From NCBI GenBank assembly GCA_902529885.1, contig CABZYC010000004.1, positions 1-45,766 of the forward strand: a stretch of 45,766 nt of DNA. The letters run 5' to 3'. Origin of the DNA: an uncultured Candidatus Woesearchaeota archaeon. GTDB lineage: Archaea > Nanobdellota > Nanobdellia > Woesearchaeales > GW2011-AR9. Both the position numbers and the translations under genes were made by a program. The notes beneath the pieces were generated by a model that saw only the letters and a program-made list of their open reading frames with translations, searched no databases and was not told the origin of the DNA. Below are positions 1 through 10,191 of this stretch, piece by piece (position 1 is the stretch's first letter; each line of letters begins with the position of its first letter).

Positions 1-658
1 ATTCTTTGTTACGAATCATACCTTGACCACGAGCATCCAAACTCTGGCATACTAAACCAGTTATACGAGAAATCATGAACACACTAAACCCGTGCTCAGC
101 ATTAAAATCCCAATCAGCTAATAACACTGCAAGTAAACCATCAATGTTTAAATGGATACGTTTACCTTTAATTTCTTCAAACAAGTCTTCTACCTTCTCA
201 GCGAAACCAAGATGCTCACTTTTATACCCAATCTCAGCCATATAATGAACCATCATTTTAACACGAGGATCACCAGTTTTATAATGACGGTGGCCAAAAC
301 CAGGCATACGCTTCTTTTCAATAAGTTGTTTAACAGTATCTTCATTAAAATCCTGTAAGATTGGTACTAGATCCGCGCCCGCGCCACCATGTTTACTACC
401 CATGGATAATAATCCAGCGGACACCGCGTTGTTTAATGGAACCTTCGTGATCGCGACCGTTCGTACGACCATGCTACTATTGGTATTGGAACCATGGTCA
501 ACCATTAAAATCAGCATACGTTCAAATAATAATAATTCGTGATTGCTCGGTTCACGCTGCGCTAACATCACAAAAATGGTGTGCGTAAAACTACCGTTGT
601 CAAACTCTTTACTAAGCGTAGTCATGCCCAAATCCACATCGTTCTCAATCAATTTCAT
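1..658 (-). CDS. Citrate synthase / citryl-CoA lyase-like protein (ACL C-terminal-domain-like), 3' end outside window
   Basis: Open minus-strand frame from ATG at 658 to the window edge; reads MKLIENDVDLG...LILMVDHGSNTNSSMVVRTVA...MPGFGHRHYKTGDPRVKMM...LNIDGLLAVLLADWDF; citrate-synthase family motif GFGHRxYKxxDPR; ATGA overlap with upstream gene. Absent from the ORF track because it is open-ended. Confidence 0.8.
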   Translation of the reverse strand, partial: MKLIENDVDLGMTTLSKEFDNGSFTHTIFVMLAQREPSNHELLLFERMLILMVDHGSNTNSSMVVRTVAITKVPLNNAVSAGLLSMGSKHGGAGADLVPILQDFNEDTVKQLIEKKRMPGFGHRHYKTGDPRVKMMVHYMAEIGYKSEHLGFAEKVEDLFEEIKGKRIHLNIDGLLAVLLADWDFNAEHGFSVFMISRITGLVCQSLDARGQGMIRNKE

Positions 659-1527
659 AATAACTCCTTCACCTTCGCCACAATGCCATGGTGCAGATGT
701 ACTACATGAACGCCTGCCTCTTTAAGTAATTTCACTTTGGTTTCCCATCTTCCATTATCACCTTCAATGATAGCCCCGGCGTGACCAAGACTTATATCTT
801 CAAACCGGCTCGCAAATTTGCCTGCAATGAATGCAACGACAGGTTTACTGTACCCGTGCTCAATGATATAACGTGCAACGTTCTCTTCCATATCACCGCC
901 AATCTCACCATACAACACAACCACAGTCGTATCATCATCAGACTCAAACAGTTTCAATATATCAAGCATGGTACTGCCCGTAATAATATCACTCCCAATA
1001 CCCACAACTGTTGACTGCCCAATCCCTGCCTGTGTCAAACCTAGAGCTGTCTCACTGCACATGCCGCCGCTCCGACTAATTATTCCCACAGGACCTTTAG
1101 AAAAAGAGATTTGACTCTTGCCGCTTGCAATACTCCCACACTTACTCGCGCCCGCACTGTACACGCCAACGCTTGACGGACCAATAATGCGTGCACCATA
1201 TTTTTGTGCTAACGCGTAACAATAAGCAGTATCGTGAACCGGAACATTCTCTGTCACAACAACAATGAGTTTCACGCCAGCTTCAATAGCTTCCACCATA
1301 GCAGCCTTCACAAAGCGTGGGGGTACATAGACCACGGTACAGTCAACGTCCACATCTTCCATAGTATTGTACACAGGTACCCCGTGAACTTCTTGCCCAC
1401 CTTTACCTGGCGTGACACCGGCAACCACATTGGACCCAGCCGCCAGCATGGTTTCGCATGCCCGAGAACCTTGTTTACCAGTGATACCCTGAATACAGTA
1501 CCGCGTATTTTCATCCACTAAAATCAT
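655..1527 (-). CDS. Succinyl-CoA synthetase alpha-like (CoA-binding) subunit, probably part of citrate-cleaving complex
   Basis: ORF 290 aa; ITGKQGSRACETMLAAGSNVVAGVTPGKGG, VGIISRSGGM, GEIGGDMEEN, active-site His motif GHAGAI. Confidence 0.85.
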   Translation of the reverse strand: MILVDENTRYCIQGITGKQGSRACETMLAAGSNVVAGVTPGKGGQEVHGVPVYNTMEDVDVDCTVVYVPPRFVKAAMVEAIEAGVKLIVVVTENVPVHDTAYCYALAQKYGARIIGPSSVGVYSAGASKCGSIASGKSQISFSKGPVGIISRSGGMCSETALGLTQAGIGQSTVVGIGSDIITGSTMLDILKLFESDDDTTVVVLYGEIGGDMEENVARYIIEHGYSKPVVAFIAGKFASRFEDISLGHAGAIIEGDNGRWETKVKLLKEAGVHVVHLHHGIVAKVKELL

Positions 1528-2618
1528 AATTGCTCCTTAAGATGCTCAACAACTTGGGTTAAACTCGTTGTTTCGTCATAATACGTAATGTTAAGCCCGC
1601 ACTCTTGCTTGAGTTTTTCAATTGCTTTCTTCGCTAGACCATCGTTCGGGCCAGCGCGCCGAATAATGATTGGATATGATGGCTTAACTTCTTTAAGCAC
1701 AGTAATCAGTCCTTGTAAAGTAGCATGAATATCCGTGAAGTTTGCTACCACACCAGCAACTAATAACGCTTTCAAGTTCGGGATTGACAACACAATGCGT
1801 GCAAGTGCTTCCACCTTCTCTTGTGGGGGGTTACCACTATACTCTGTATAATTCGCTGGGTGCAACCCATAATGCTCTAGTGCGTCCATTAAAGTCATGG
1901 TCGCACCGCCACCAGATGTCATAATACCAATGTCACCGTCAAGATCCATATACGTTTTCCCGGCAACGCCCCGGTGATCGTTCTCATCAATTTTACGTGC
2001 AGAAATCTCTCTAGTTGTCGCTTTACGGTTCAACGTCCGTTCACTGAGCGTAGTAGATCTACGATAATTTGCATCGTCGTCCGTGACCGCTACACAATCA
2101 AGCGCCACACCGTTCACCAGCGGGTTAACTTCCAACATGCGCAAATCATGATCAACAAAACAATGGTATAATTTGCATACTGTGTCACGCAGATGCTCTG
2201 GTAAACTGTTTACCTGTCTTTCGATTGGTTCAAGGATATTCACTATTATTATAGTATTGTCAGCAGACTCAATGGCAGAACCACCATCTTGACTTACAAT
2301 TATTTGTGGTGATCGTACACTCCGATTAAAAATAATGCCTATGTACCATTCATCAACAATGTCTACAAGTGGCTCCCACGTGATAACGTCAACGGTTTCA
2401 CCATTGAAATTGTTCTCTTGCCATTTGCTCGTGAACGAGTGTGCTTGCTCTTCATTTTGTACTACTTGTACACCGCCATGTTTACCTCGGCCGTTTTGTT
2501 GCACTTGCACTTTCATAACGCAAGGATAGACTAGCTTAGTATCATGCACAATGGTACAAGGATTGAAAGGAATGTAACCTTCAAGTAACGGTTTACTTTC
2601 GTACTCTTTAAGCTTCAT
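1524..2618 (-). CDS. ATP-grasp/succinyl-CoA synthetase beta-like subunit resembling ATP-citrate lyase
   Basis: ORF 364 aa; GDIGIMTSGGGATMTLMDALEHYGLHPANYTEYSGNPPQEKV...VVANFTDIHATLQGLI...IIIRRAGPN resembles the corresponding ACL segment (GGGAS..., ANYGEYSGAP, ANFTNVAATFKGI, RRGGPN). Confidence 0.8.
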   Translation of the reverse strand: MKLKEYESKPLLEGYIPFNPCTIVHDTKLVYPCVMKVQVQQNGRGKHGGVQVVQNEEQAHSFTSKWQENNFNGETVDVITWEPLVDIVDEWYIGIIFNRSVRSPQIIVSQDGGSAIESADNTIIIVNILEPIERQVNSLPEHLRDTVCKLYHCFVDHDLRMLEVNPLVNGVALDCVAVTDDDANYRRSTTLSERTLNRKATTREISARKIDENDHRGVAGKTYMDLDGDIGIMTSGGGATMTLMDALEHYGLHPANYTEYSGNPPQEKVEALARIVLSIPNLKALLVAGVVANFTDIHATLQGLITVLKEVKPSYPIIIRRAGPNDGLAKKAIEKLKQECGLNITYYDETTSLTQVVEHLKEQL

Positions 2619-2899
2619 AATAATATTAATGAAAAAGTATTCTTAAGTGTTATGAAGTAGTTTGCCTATTACACAGGTGTCTGCATAAAGACTATTATCG
2701 TACCATACATCTAGTTTTTTATGTCTTAATCCAAGTACGTATTAAAGCAAATATATTAGAAAAACCAATCTATTAACTCTTTAGACATTTCATATTAAAA
2801 GTAATATGTAAAATATATTAATGCATATATTTCCCCCATACATTTTTAAACAAACCCTTACCACCAAATATGTGAGTATTATTCTCACAAGGATATTTA

Positions 2900-4456
2900 A
2901 TGAAATTTACAGATTTAGGAATCAGCGACCCCGTAGCTAAAGCGGTTGCTGCACAGGGTATTGTTGAACCTACAACAATTCAGGAAAAGTCTATCCCCAT
3001 GATTTTAGAAGGGAAAGATGTTATTGGTATTTCGCGTACAGGTAGTGGTAAGACTGCATCATTCGGAATCCCGCTCATTGAAATGATTGATACTAACAAA
3101 CGGTTACAAGGTCTTATCATAACACCTACTCGAGAACTTGCAGTACAAATTAGTCAAGAACTTGTTAAGTGGAGTAAACATAAGCCAATGAACATTGCTA
3201 CCATCTACGGCGGAGTAAGCATTGCACCACAACAAAAAGCTATCAGGACTGCACACATTGTTGTAGCAACCCCAGGTAGATTATGCGACCATATCCAGCG
3301 TGGTAACATCACACTTAAACAAATTAAAACATTCATTCTAGACGAAGCTGACAAAATGGTAGAGATGGGTTTTGTCGAAGATATTGAGCGTGTGTTAGCA
3401 GTAACAAACCCTGAAAGACAAATCTTATTATTCGGTGCTACTATCAGTGATGAAGTTGGTTACATTAAACGAACTTATATGAAAAAGCCAATGATGGCAG
3501 AAGCACAATTGCATGTTGACAAAGATTTACTTGAACAATATTATGTTGATATTAACCAAAACATGAAGTTTAGTTGTCTTATGCATCTTATTAAAGAAAG
3601 TAATTATGAACGTATGATCATTTTCTGTTCTACTAAAAGAATGGTAAGTTTAGTACAACATAACCTTAGAGAATACAATTTCAAAGTTGGAGCTATCCAC
3701 GGAGATTTAAGTCAAAGTAAACGGTTACTATCAATTGAAAAGTTTAACAAGGGTAAAATCAACATTTTATGTGCGTCAGCAGTGGCAGCACGAGGAATAG
3801 ATATTCGAGGCGTTTCACACGTTATCAACTACGACCTTCCGCGTGATCCACAAGAGTATGTGCACCGCGTAGGTCGTACAGCACGAGGTGGCGGTTCAGG
3901 TATTGCAATTACATTACTTGCTCAACATGAACACCCGTTATTACGTAACATCATAAAACGGTATAAAATACCGTTAGAAGAAATGGAGCTACCTAAAATT
4001 GAAAGGTACACGTTCCATAATCCTAATCCACGTAATCGTAGTAACCGTGGACACGGTGGAAGACAACGGCGTGGTGGACCACGACGTAACTCATTCAGTG
4101 ATAGACCACCACGCCATGGTAGAAATAGGTTGTCAAGAGGTAACAGAGATGATTCATCAGATAATTCAAGAGGTAGATACAGGTCTAGAAGAGAATCGTC
4201 TGGAGACTCAGGTGGATACAAATCTAGAGGACCTAGAAGAGAATCGTCTGGAGACTCAGGTGGATACAAATCTAGAGGACCTAGAAGAGAATCGTCTGGT
4301 AACTCAAGCAGGTACAAATCTAGAGGACCTAGAAGAGAATCATCTGGTAACTCAGGCGGGTACAATTCAAAAGGACCTAGAAGAGAATCGTCTGGTAACT
4401 CAGGCGGGTACAATTCAAAAGGACCTAAAAAGCCTCGGCGAGCTCGTAACAAATAA
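2900..4456 (+). CDS. DEAD-box RNA helicase with RG/RRESSG-rich repeat C-terminus
   Basis: Q-motif, SRTGSGKTASF, PTRELAVQ, TPGRL, DEAD, GAT, HRVGRTARGG; basic RG-rich tail. Confidence 0.95.
   Translation: MKFTDLGISDPVAKAVAAQGIVEPTTIQEKSIPMILEGKDVIGISRTGSGKTASFGIPLIEMIDTNKRLQGLIITPTRELAVQISQELVKWSKHKPMNIATIYGGVSIAPQQKAIRTAHIVVATPGRLCDHIQRGNITLKQIKTFILDEADKMVEMGFVEDIERVLAVTNPERQILLFGATISDEVGYIKRTYMKKPMMAEAQLHVDKDLLEQYYVDINQNMKFSCLMHLIKESNYERMIIFCSTKRMVSLVQHNLREYNFKVGAIHGDLSQSKRLLSIEKFNKGKINILCASAVAARGIDIRGVSHVINYDLPRDPQEYVHRVGRTARGGGSGIAITLLAQHEHPLLRNIIKRYKIPLEEMELPKIERYTFHNPNPRNRSNRGHGGRQRRGGPRRNSFSDRPPRHGRNRLSRGNRDDSSDNSRGRYRSRRESSGDSGGYKSRGPRRESSGDSGGYKSRGPRRESSGNSSRYKSRGPRRESSGNSGGYNSKGPRRESSGNSGGYNSKGPKKPRRARNK
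4187..4426 (+). repeat. Five tandem 48-bp coding repeats (RRESSG[D/N]SGGY[K/N]S[R/K]GP)
   Basis: Direct reading: 16-aa unit repeated five times in frame with few substitutions. Confidence 0.95.
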
Positions 4457-4490
4457 ATAGTACATATATCTTGTCCGTTGTAGGTATACG

Positions 4491-6305
4491 ATGGATACAA
4501 AATATTTTTTTTCAATATTATTACTCATTAGCATGTTAACAGCATGTAGTGGGTTAGAAGTAACAGCGACAGGTGAAGCTATTTTTCAAGTGAACCAAAG
4601 TGTGTGTGGTGACAACGAATGTACAACGAACGAAAATGTTCTAACATGTCCTGAAGATTGTAATGAACAAAACGAAATTGTCACACAAGATATAATTATA
4701 GAAAATACTTCAAGTACCATAACTGAAAATGATCTTGACGGTGACGGAATTAGTAACAATGAAGAAGAAGATTATGGCACAAACCTTTACGCCTACGACA
4801 CAGATAATGATGGTGTGAGCGATTATGATGAAATAAATGAGTATTCCACAGATCCAACCAACACCGATTCTGACCTCGACGGGTTAAGTGACGGTGAGGA
4901 AATAAATGATCATGGTACAGACCCATTAAATCCTGATAGTGATAATGATGGTAGAAATGATGGTGAAGAAACAAATTATGATGGTACAGACCCATTAAAT
5001 ACTGACAGTGATAATGATAGCTTATTAGATGGAGAAGAGTACAATTTAGGAACTAACCCTAATAATAAAGATTCAGATAATGACTGTCTAACAGATTTTG
5101 CAGAAGTTAACACGTATTATACAAACCCGTTAACAACCGATACAGACCCAGACAACGATGAACTTGACACTTGTCAAGAAATTGATGAGGGAACATTACC
5201 GTTTAAAAATGATAGTGATAATGATGGTTTTTTAGATAATGTTGACCCTAACGCAATGGATAATAGTGTGTACCCAGACATAGTGTACATTGTACGGCCA
5301 ACTGAGGTTATAGCACTTTATACAAGTACAGGTAATGAATTATGGGACAGTGACACTTCATCCTGGCCAGATCCAATGAGTACAAGTTCACTTATTACTA
5401 ATTCAGTCACAGGTAACGGAAACGTTTATGTTGGTACAGAAGATGGTATAATAGCTTTACAACAAGGCACAGGAAGCATGGTTTGGCACGTAAACTTAGA
5501 AAAAGAGGTTACAGGAATTGCATACAATAATAATATTGTATACACAATAGCTGAGAATGCACTGTATGCGCACGATACAAGTAACGGTAATTTGGTTTGG
5601 AATTATCAAATTGGTGAAGGACTGCATAAAAATGATGCTGCAAACCCCATCATTGTTGGTAACCATCTCTATATGCAAGGAAAGTATTATACAGCTAAAG
5701 TTGATCTTGATGGTAACGAAGTGTGGAGCATAGAATCAAGTAATCCTAACGGAGCAACCTTGTATATGGGTAACACACACCTTTATGTTCCATCCTCATC
5801 AGAAGTATTAGTTTTGAGTAGTACAGGAAATGTTGAATTTACATTAAAAGCAGATAGTACTCCTAACGATATGGGTAACACACCATGCCAAGAAGTTGCA
5901 GGCATAACAGAGTATGATGATACACTTTACGTGTTATGGACCGAGGCAGGTAGTTACGAATATTGTAGTACAGAACTGGTTGCATATGATAACAGCATAG
6001 AAATTTCATCGTTAAGTGTTAGCAACGAGCTTGAAACAACAAACAGGCTTATTGGACCATCAGAGATCATTCGAAATCAAGACGATTTATTCTTCATAGT
6101 AAATGATCAAATTAATACTTACTTCTTGGATGTATCAACAAATAACAAAGTAGTATCATTAAACAAATATGAAAATATTAATAATATCCAGCATAGTAAA
6201 ATGATGGAAAAAGAAGGTTATGTTTATCTTGCACATGATAACGGTGATATTAAAAAATACGAAAAAACGTCTGTTGAATGGAGCATAGAACATTCTTGTG
6301 GGTGA
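4491..6305 (+). CDS. Putative lipoprotein with thrombospondin type-3-like Ca-binding repeats and PQQ-like beta-propeller
   Basis: Signal plus lipobox LLISMLTACSG; repeated DxDxDGxxDxxE (DTDNDGVSDYDEI...DSDNDGRNDGEE); blades such as NLVWNYQIG, VWSIESS. Confidence 0.75.
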   Translation: MDTKYFFSILLLISMLTACSGLEVTATGEAIFQVNQSVCGDNECTTNENVLTCPEDCNEQNEIVTQDIIIENTSSTITENDLDGDGISNNEEEDYGTNLYAYDTDNDGVSDYDEINEYSTDPTNTDSDLDGLSDGEEINDHGTDPLNPDSDNDGRNDGEETNYDGTDPLNTDSDNDSLLDGEEYNLGTNPNNKDSDNDCLTDFAEVNTYYTNPLTTDTDPDNDELDTCQEIDEGTLPFKNDSDNDGFLDNVDPNAMDNSVYPDIVYIVRPTEVIALYTSTGNELWDSDTSSWPDPMSTSSLITNSVTGNGNVYVGTEDGIIALQQGTGSMVWHVNLEKEVTGIAYNNNIVYTIAENALYAHDTSNGNLVWNYQIGEGLHKNDAANPIIVGNHLYMQGKYYTAKVDLDGNEVWSIESSNPNGATLYMGNTHLYVPSSSEVLVLSSTGNVEFTLKADSTPNDMGNTPCQEVAGITEYDDTLYVLWTEAGSYEYCSTELVAYDNSIEISSLSVSNELETTNRLIGPSEIIRNQDDLFFIVNDQINTYFLDVSTNNKVVSLNKYENINNIQHSKMMEKEGYVYLAHDNGDIKKYEKTSVEWSIEHSCG

Positions 6306-6365
6306 AAATATAACCTTATACCCTTCACCTTAGATTTTATATAGGTTTATCACACCATTAATTGA

Positions 6366-8138
6366 ATGAAACTAAAAAATGTGTGGTTTATACCCATTAT
6401 ATTCTTCATAATAATCAGTTTAGTAATATTTGGACCTTACCTTCTAAAAAATGTTAACGAAAATAATATTCTGGATAAAACATTAAAGTTTAAACAAGAA
6501 AATAAAATGTATGAACAAGACCTTGGAACTTTTGTCCCTGAGCCTACCCCAGAGCTTGTCACAGAATCAATTATTACAAATGCACCAGTTTACCTTTACC
6601 TTTTTACGCATACTGAAGATCACATTAATCACGAGCTTAGCGAAGAACGGTACTTACGCCTTGCACCAACGGTATCAAGCATGAACAGTTTATATCCAGA
6701 GTCAAATATTGTTTGGAACATTTTTTTTCAGGGGTCTGATGCACTCACTGTACTTGAACGTAATGAAGACACAGGAGTAGTGGATATGCTGCAAGAGTAC
6801 GCAAGTGAGGGCGTGATAACTTTTGCGTACCATGGAGTGCATGAACCTGTTACACTACAAAAACCAGAAAAAACTTTAGGAGAAAACCCAAGCTGGACAG
6901 ATATTGTTAACAGTATTAACAACTGGACAACGTGCCAGCGTGACCCAGTTTTTGGTGGTTGTATAGAAAATAGTGGAGGCGGTATTCAAGCAGTACAACA
7001 AATTGGCCAGGTAGATTCAGTGAGCGGAGTAGGGATTGTACTAGGATTATTAGAAACGGGTGCAGGCAAACATGCTATTGACAAAAATCTGAATAATCGG
7101 TTATTAGGATTCGGTTTTAGTGATCACGCTCCCGCAGGACCAGGTTATAACGAGGTTGTCAAAGAGTTAACAACCATCCTCTCACCCGCTGTTGATACAA
7201 CGCCAACACTTTTTTGGATGGACGACGTTATACGAACTAACGATGCAGGATTGTACCTTACTGGGTCACTAGATCTTAAAAATGATCCAATGATGACTTC
7301 AAAAGTGCTTGAATCCGTAGACCGTACACGCCCAAACATTTACCATGCAGTGTTTGCTAGCAAGTACATTTATACCATGAAAGGTACAAGCCCAACAAAT
7401 TATGCTTACGCTAACCCTCTTAACCCAGAACTTCCCGAAAACATGATTAATGAAGAAAACACAATTGAACGGTACTACCAAAATAGTATTGATAACCTTG
7501 AATATTTGGCTGGGGATTACATGCAAAATACCAACACACAGTTTATTAGTAGTAATGAAATTAAAGAATTGGTTGCACCAGCTGAATATTGGGAAGTAAC
7601 AGATGAACAGCTTGACGTTTTAGCACGATGGACTTTAACAAAAACTGATAATGGACAACTTCCAAACTTTGTGTCTGACGGAACAGAATATTATTCATTA
7701 CGTGACACACTTATTCTTCTTTCTTCAGCATTAACAAACCCTAATGAAAATGTTATAGAGTTACAGTTAGGGTATGGTCCTTTAGAAGGTGTTATTGTAC
7801 AACGCCCAGTAAGAGTTGAAACCGAAGAAATGATAGAAATTGCAAATTATATTAACGGTAACATTAATTCTGGGTATACAGCAGAATGGCAAACAGTCCC
7901 ACTAAACATTGTTGAATCAAGCTACACCTTAGATTCAGGTGATAAAATTAATACGGCACAACTTTTGTACGCGCTCGCTGCAGTGTACGCATCAAATTAT
8001 GCTGAGGAACCACTGGATTCTTTCATAATACCAATGTTAGAACCAATGCCGGCAACTTTACTACATCTTGAAGGTTTAGAATGTACATCATGTGAAGGTA
8101 GCAGTTGGTCACTAAAACCTGCGCGTATCCCTCAATAA
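6366..8138 (+). CDS. Membrane-anchored extracellular protein, possibly polysaccharide-deacetylase-like with C-terminal wall-binding-like repeats
   Basis: N-terminal TM (VWFIPIIFFIIISLVIFGPYLL); FTHTEDH and FAYHGVHEP; two C-terminal segments (LPNFVSDGTEYYSLRDTLILLSSAL; TLDSGDKINTAQLLYALAAVYA). Confidence 0.4.
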   Translation: MKLKNVWFIPIIFFIIISLVIFGPYLLKNVNENNILDKTLKFKQENKMYEQDLGTFVPEPTPELVTESIITNAPVYLYLFTHTEDHINHELSEERYLRLAPTVSSMNSLYPESNIVWNIFFQGSDALTVLERNEDTGVVDMLQEYASEGVITFAYHGVHEPVTLQKPEKTLGENPSWTDIVNSINNWTTCQRDPVFGGCIENSGGGIQAVQQIGQVDSVSGVGIVLGLLETGAGKHAIDKNLNNRLLGFGFSDHAPAGPGYNEVVKELTTILSPAVDTTPTLFWMDDVIRTNDAGLYLTGSLDLKNDPMMTSKVLESVDRTRPNIYHAVFASKYIYTMKGTSPTNYAYANPLNPELPENMINEENTIERYYQNSIDNLEYLAGDYMQNTNTQFISSNEIKELVAPAEYWEVTDEQLDVLARWTLTKTDNGQLPNFVSDGTEYYSLRDTLILLSSALTNPNENVIELQLGYGPLEGVIVQRPVRVETEEMIEIANYINGNINSGYTAEWQTVPLNIVESSYTLDSGDKINTAQLLYALAAVYASNYAEEPLDSFIIPMLEPMPATLLHLEGLECTSCEGSSWSLKPARIPQ

Positions 8139-8196
8139 ACTTTATTTTTTGTTTTTATCAATTAAACTTTAATATTAAACATCATTATCCATCAAA

Positions 8197-10107
8197 ATGA
8201 AGTTTAAACTGTCTGCACCGTACAAGCCAGCGGGTGGCCAACCAGAAGCAATTAAACAGCTAATTAATAAATTAGGAACCAGGCAGGTGTTACACGGTAT
8301 CACTGGATCAGGTAAAACTTTTGTTTTAGCAAACGTTATCAAAGAACAAAATAAGCCCGTGCTAGTACTTGCACACAATAAAACGTTGGCTGCACAATTA
8401 TACCAAGAACTTAAACAATTTTTCCCAGAAAATAGGGTTGAATATTTTATATCATACTACGATTATTATCAACCAGAAAGCTATTTACCAACTTCTGACA
8501 CTTACATTGAAAAAGATGCTACAGTGAACGAAGAGATTGATAAAATGCGGTTACGTGCTACAGCAAGCTTACTATCGCGTGACGACGTTATTATTGTTGC
8601 ATCAATAAGTTGTATCTACGGTATAGGTGACCCAAAAGAGTATAAGCAACTATCTTTAAAGTTTAAACAAGGGCAAGAGATGGATCGGGACGATATTATA
8701 CACCGTCTTGTCGAAATGCAGTATACACGTTCAGACATGTTAGAACCCGGTCGGTTCCGGTTCAAAGGTGAGACCTTAGAAGTATGGCCCGCGTACGATA
8801 ACGAAATTGTGCGCATAGACTTTTTTGGTGACGAAATTGAGAGTGTCACTACACGTGATAAAGTTACAGGTGCACAAATTAGTGAGCTTGAAACACTTCG
8901 TGTATATCCAGCAAAGCATTTTGTTGTTGGCGAAGACAAGATTGAAAAGGCAATGCAAGATATTAGAAATGAGCTTGAGAAATGGGCACCACAATTAAGC
9001 GAGCTTGAACGACAACGTTTGACACAACGTATAACGTATGATTTAGAGATGATTAGTGAACTTGGGTACTGTAACGGTATTGAGAATTATTCCCGGCACT
9101 TTGACGGACGTAAAAAAGGTACCCCACCGTTCACCTTATTAGACTTTTTCCCAGAAAATTTCTTGTTCATCATTGATGAAAGTCATCAAACAATACCACA
9201 ATCGCATGCAATGTATAAAGGTGATCTTGCACGTAAAAAAAACCTGGTAGATTTCGGCTTCCGGCTTCCGTCAGCTTATGATAATCGTCCACTTAAATTT
9301 CCTGAGTTTGAACAGTATCTTAACAACACAATCTTTGTATCTGCAACACCTGCAAACTATGAAGTTGAGTGTAGTACACAAGTTGTAGAACAAATTATTC
9401 GACCGACCGGTTTGTTAGACCCTTTAATTGAAGTTAGAGCAACACAAGGGCATGTAACAGATGTACTTAACGAAATTAAAAAGTGTCCAGACAAAATACT
9501 AATTACTACTTTAACAAAGCGTATGGCAGAAGACCTTACTGATTATCTTGCAAAAGAAGGTGTAGAAGTACGTTATATGCACAGTGACATTGACAGTCTT
9601 GACCGTATTGAACTAATAAGGTCTCTACGCGCAGGAGAATTTAAAGTGCTTGTTGGAATTAACTTGTTACGTGAAGGATTAGACATCCCGGAAGTAAGCC
9701 TTGTATGTATATTGGACGCAGACAAACAAGGGTTCTTACGTAACGAGCGTAGCTTGATACAAACTATTGGGCGTGCTGCACGTAACGAGAACGGACGAGT
9801 AATCATGTATGGTAACACTGTTACAGATAGTATGCAACAAGCAATCGATGTTACAAGTGCACGAAGAAAAAAACAAGTTGAATATAACAAAAAACATAAT
9901 GTTGTGCCGCGTACTATCATTAAAAAAGTTGAACATAAAAAACGCGAAATTAAAGGTGTGAAACATCTTGGTAAATCAGATCTTAAACGCAAGATTAATG
10001 AGGTTGAACTTGAAATGAAAATTGCTTCAGACGCGTTAGACTTTGAAAAAGCAATCGAACTACGAGATGTTCTTGCACAACTCAAATTTGCGCTAAAAGA
10101 GCAATAA
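8197..10107 (+). CDS. uvrB: UvrABC system protein B
   Basis: GITGSGKTFVLANVI, YFISYYDYYQPESYLPTSDTYIEKD, IDESHQT, GINLLREGLDIPEVSLVCILDADKQGFLRNERSLIQTIGRAARN, C-terminal UVR motif. Confidence 0.98.
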   Translation: MKFKLSAPYKPAGGQPEAIKQLINKLGTRQVLHGITGSGKTFVLANVIKEQNKPVLVLAHNKTLAAQLYQELKQFFPENRVEYFISYYDYYQPESYLPTSDTYIEKDATVNEEIDKMRLRATASLLSRDDVIIVASISCIYGIGDPKEYKQLSLKFKQGQEMDRDDIIHRLVEMQYTRSDMLEPGRFRFKGETLEVWPAYDNEIVRIDFFGDEIESVTTRDKVTGAQISELETLRVYPAKHFVVGEDKIEKAMQDIRNELEKWAPQLSELERQRLTQRITYDLEMISELGYCNGIENYSRHFDGRKKGTPPFTLLDFFPENFLFIIDESHQTIPQSHAMYKGDLARKKNLVDFGFRLPSAYDNRPLKFPEFEQYLNNTIFVSATPANYEVECSTQVVEQIIRPTGLLDPLIEVRATQGHVTDVLNEIKKCPDKILITTLTKRMAEDLTDYLAKEGVEVRYMHSDIDSLDRIELIRSLRAGEFKVLVGINLLREGLDIPEVSLVCILDADKQGFLRNERSLIQTIGRAARNENGRVIMYGNTVTDSMQQAIDVTSARRKKQVEYNKKHNVVPRTIIKKVEHKKREIKGVKHLGKSDLKRKINEVELEMKIASDALDFEKAIELRDVLAQLKFALKEQ

Positions 10108-10191
10108 GATTAATTGTGGTGTTCCTTCATTTCATTGCTCTAATAGTTTAATGATTGATAACTACACATTAATGGAAAAATAACATTAAAT

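Noticed and set aside
3922-4515. Antisense 197-aa ORF and sense-shifted ORF 3999-4460 over the helicase tail
   Set aside because: Both are shadows of the low-complexity tandem repeats in the helicase frame, which carries clear family motifs up to the stop.
8616-9966. Antisense ORFs opposite uvrB (8616-, 8776-, 9573-, 9736-)
   Set aside because: Compositional mirrors of the highly conserved UvrB frame.
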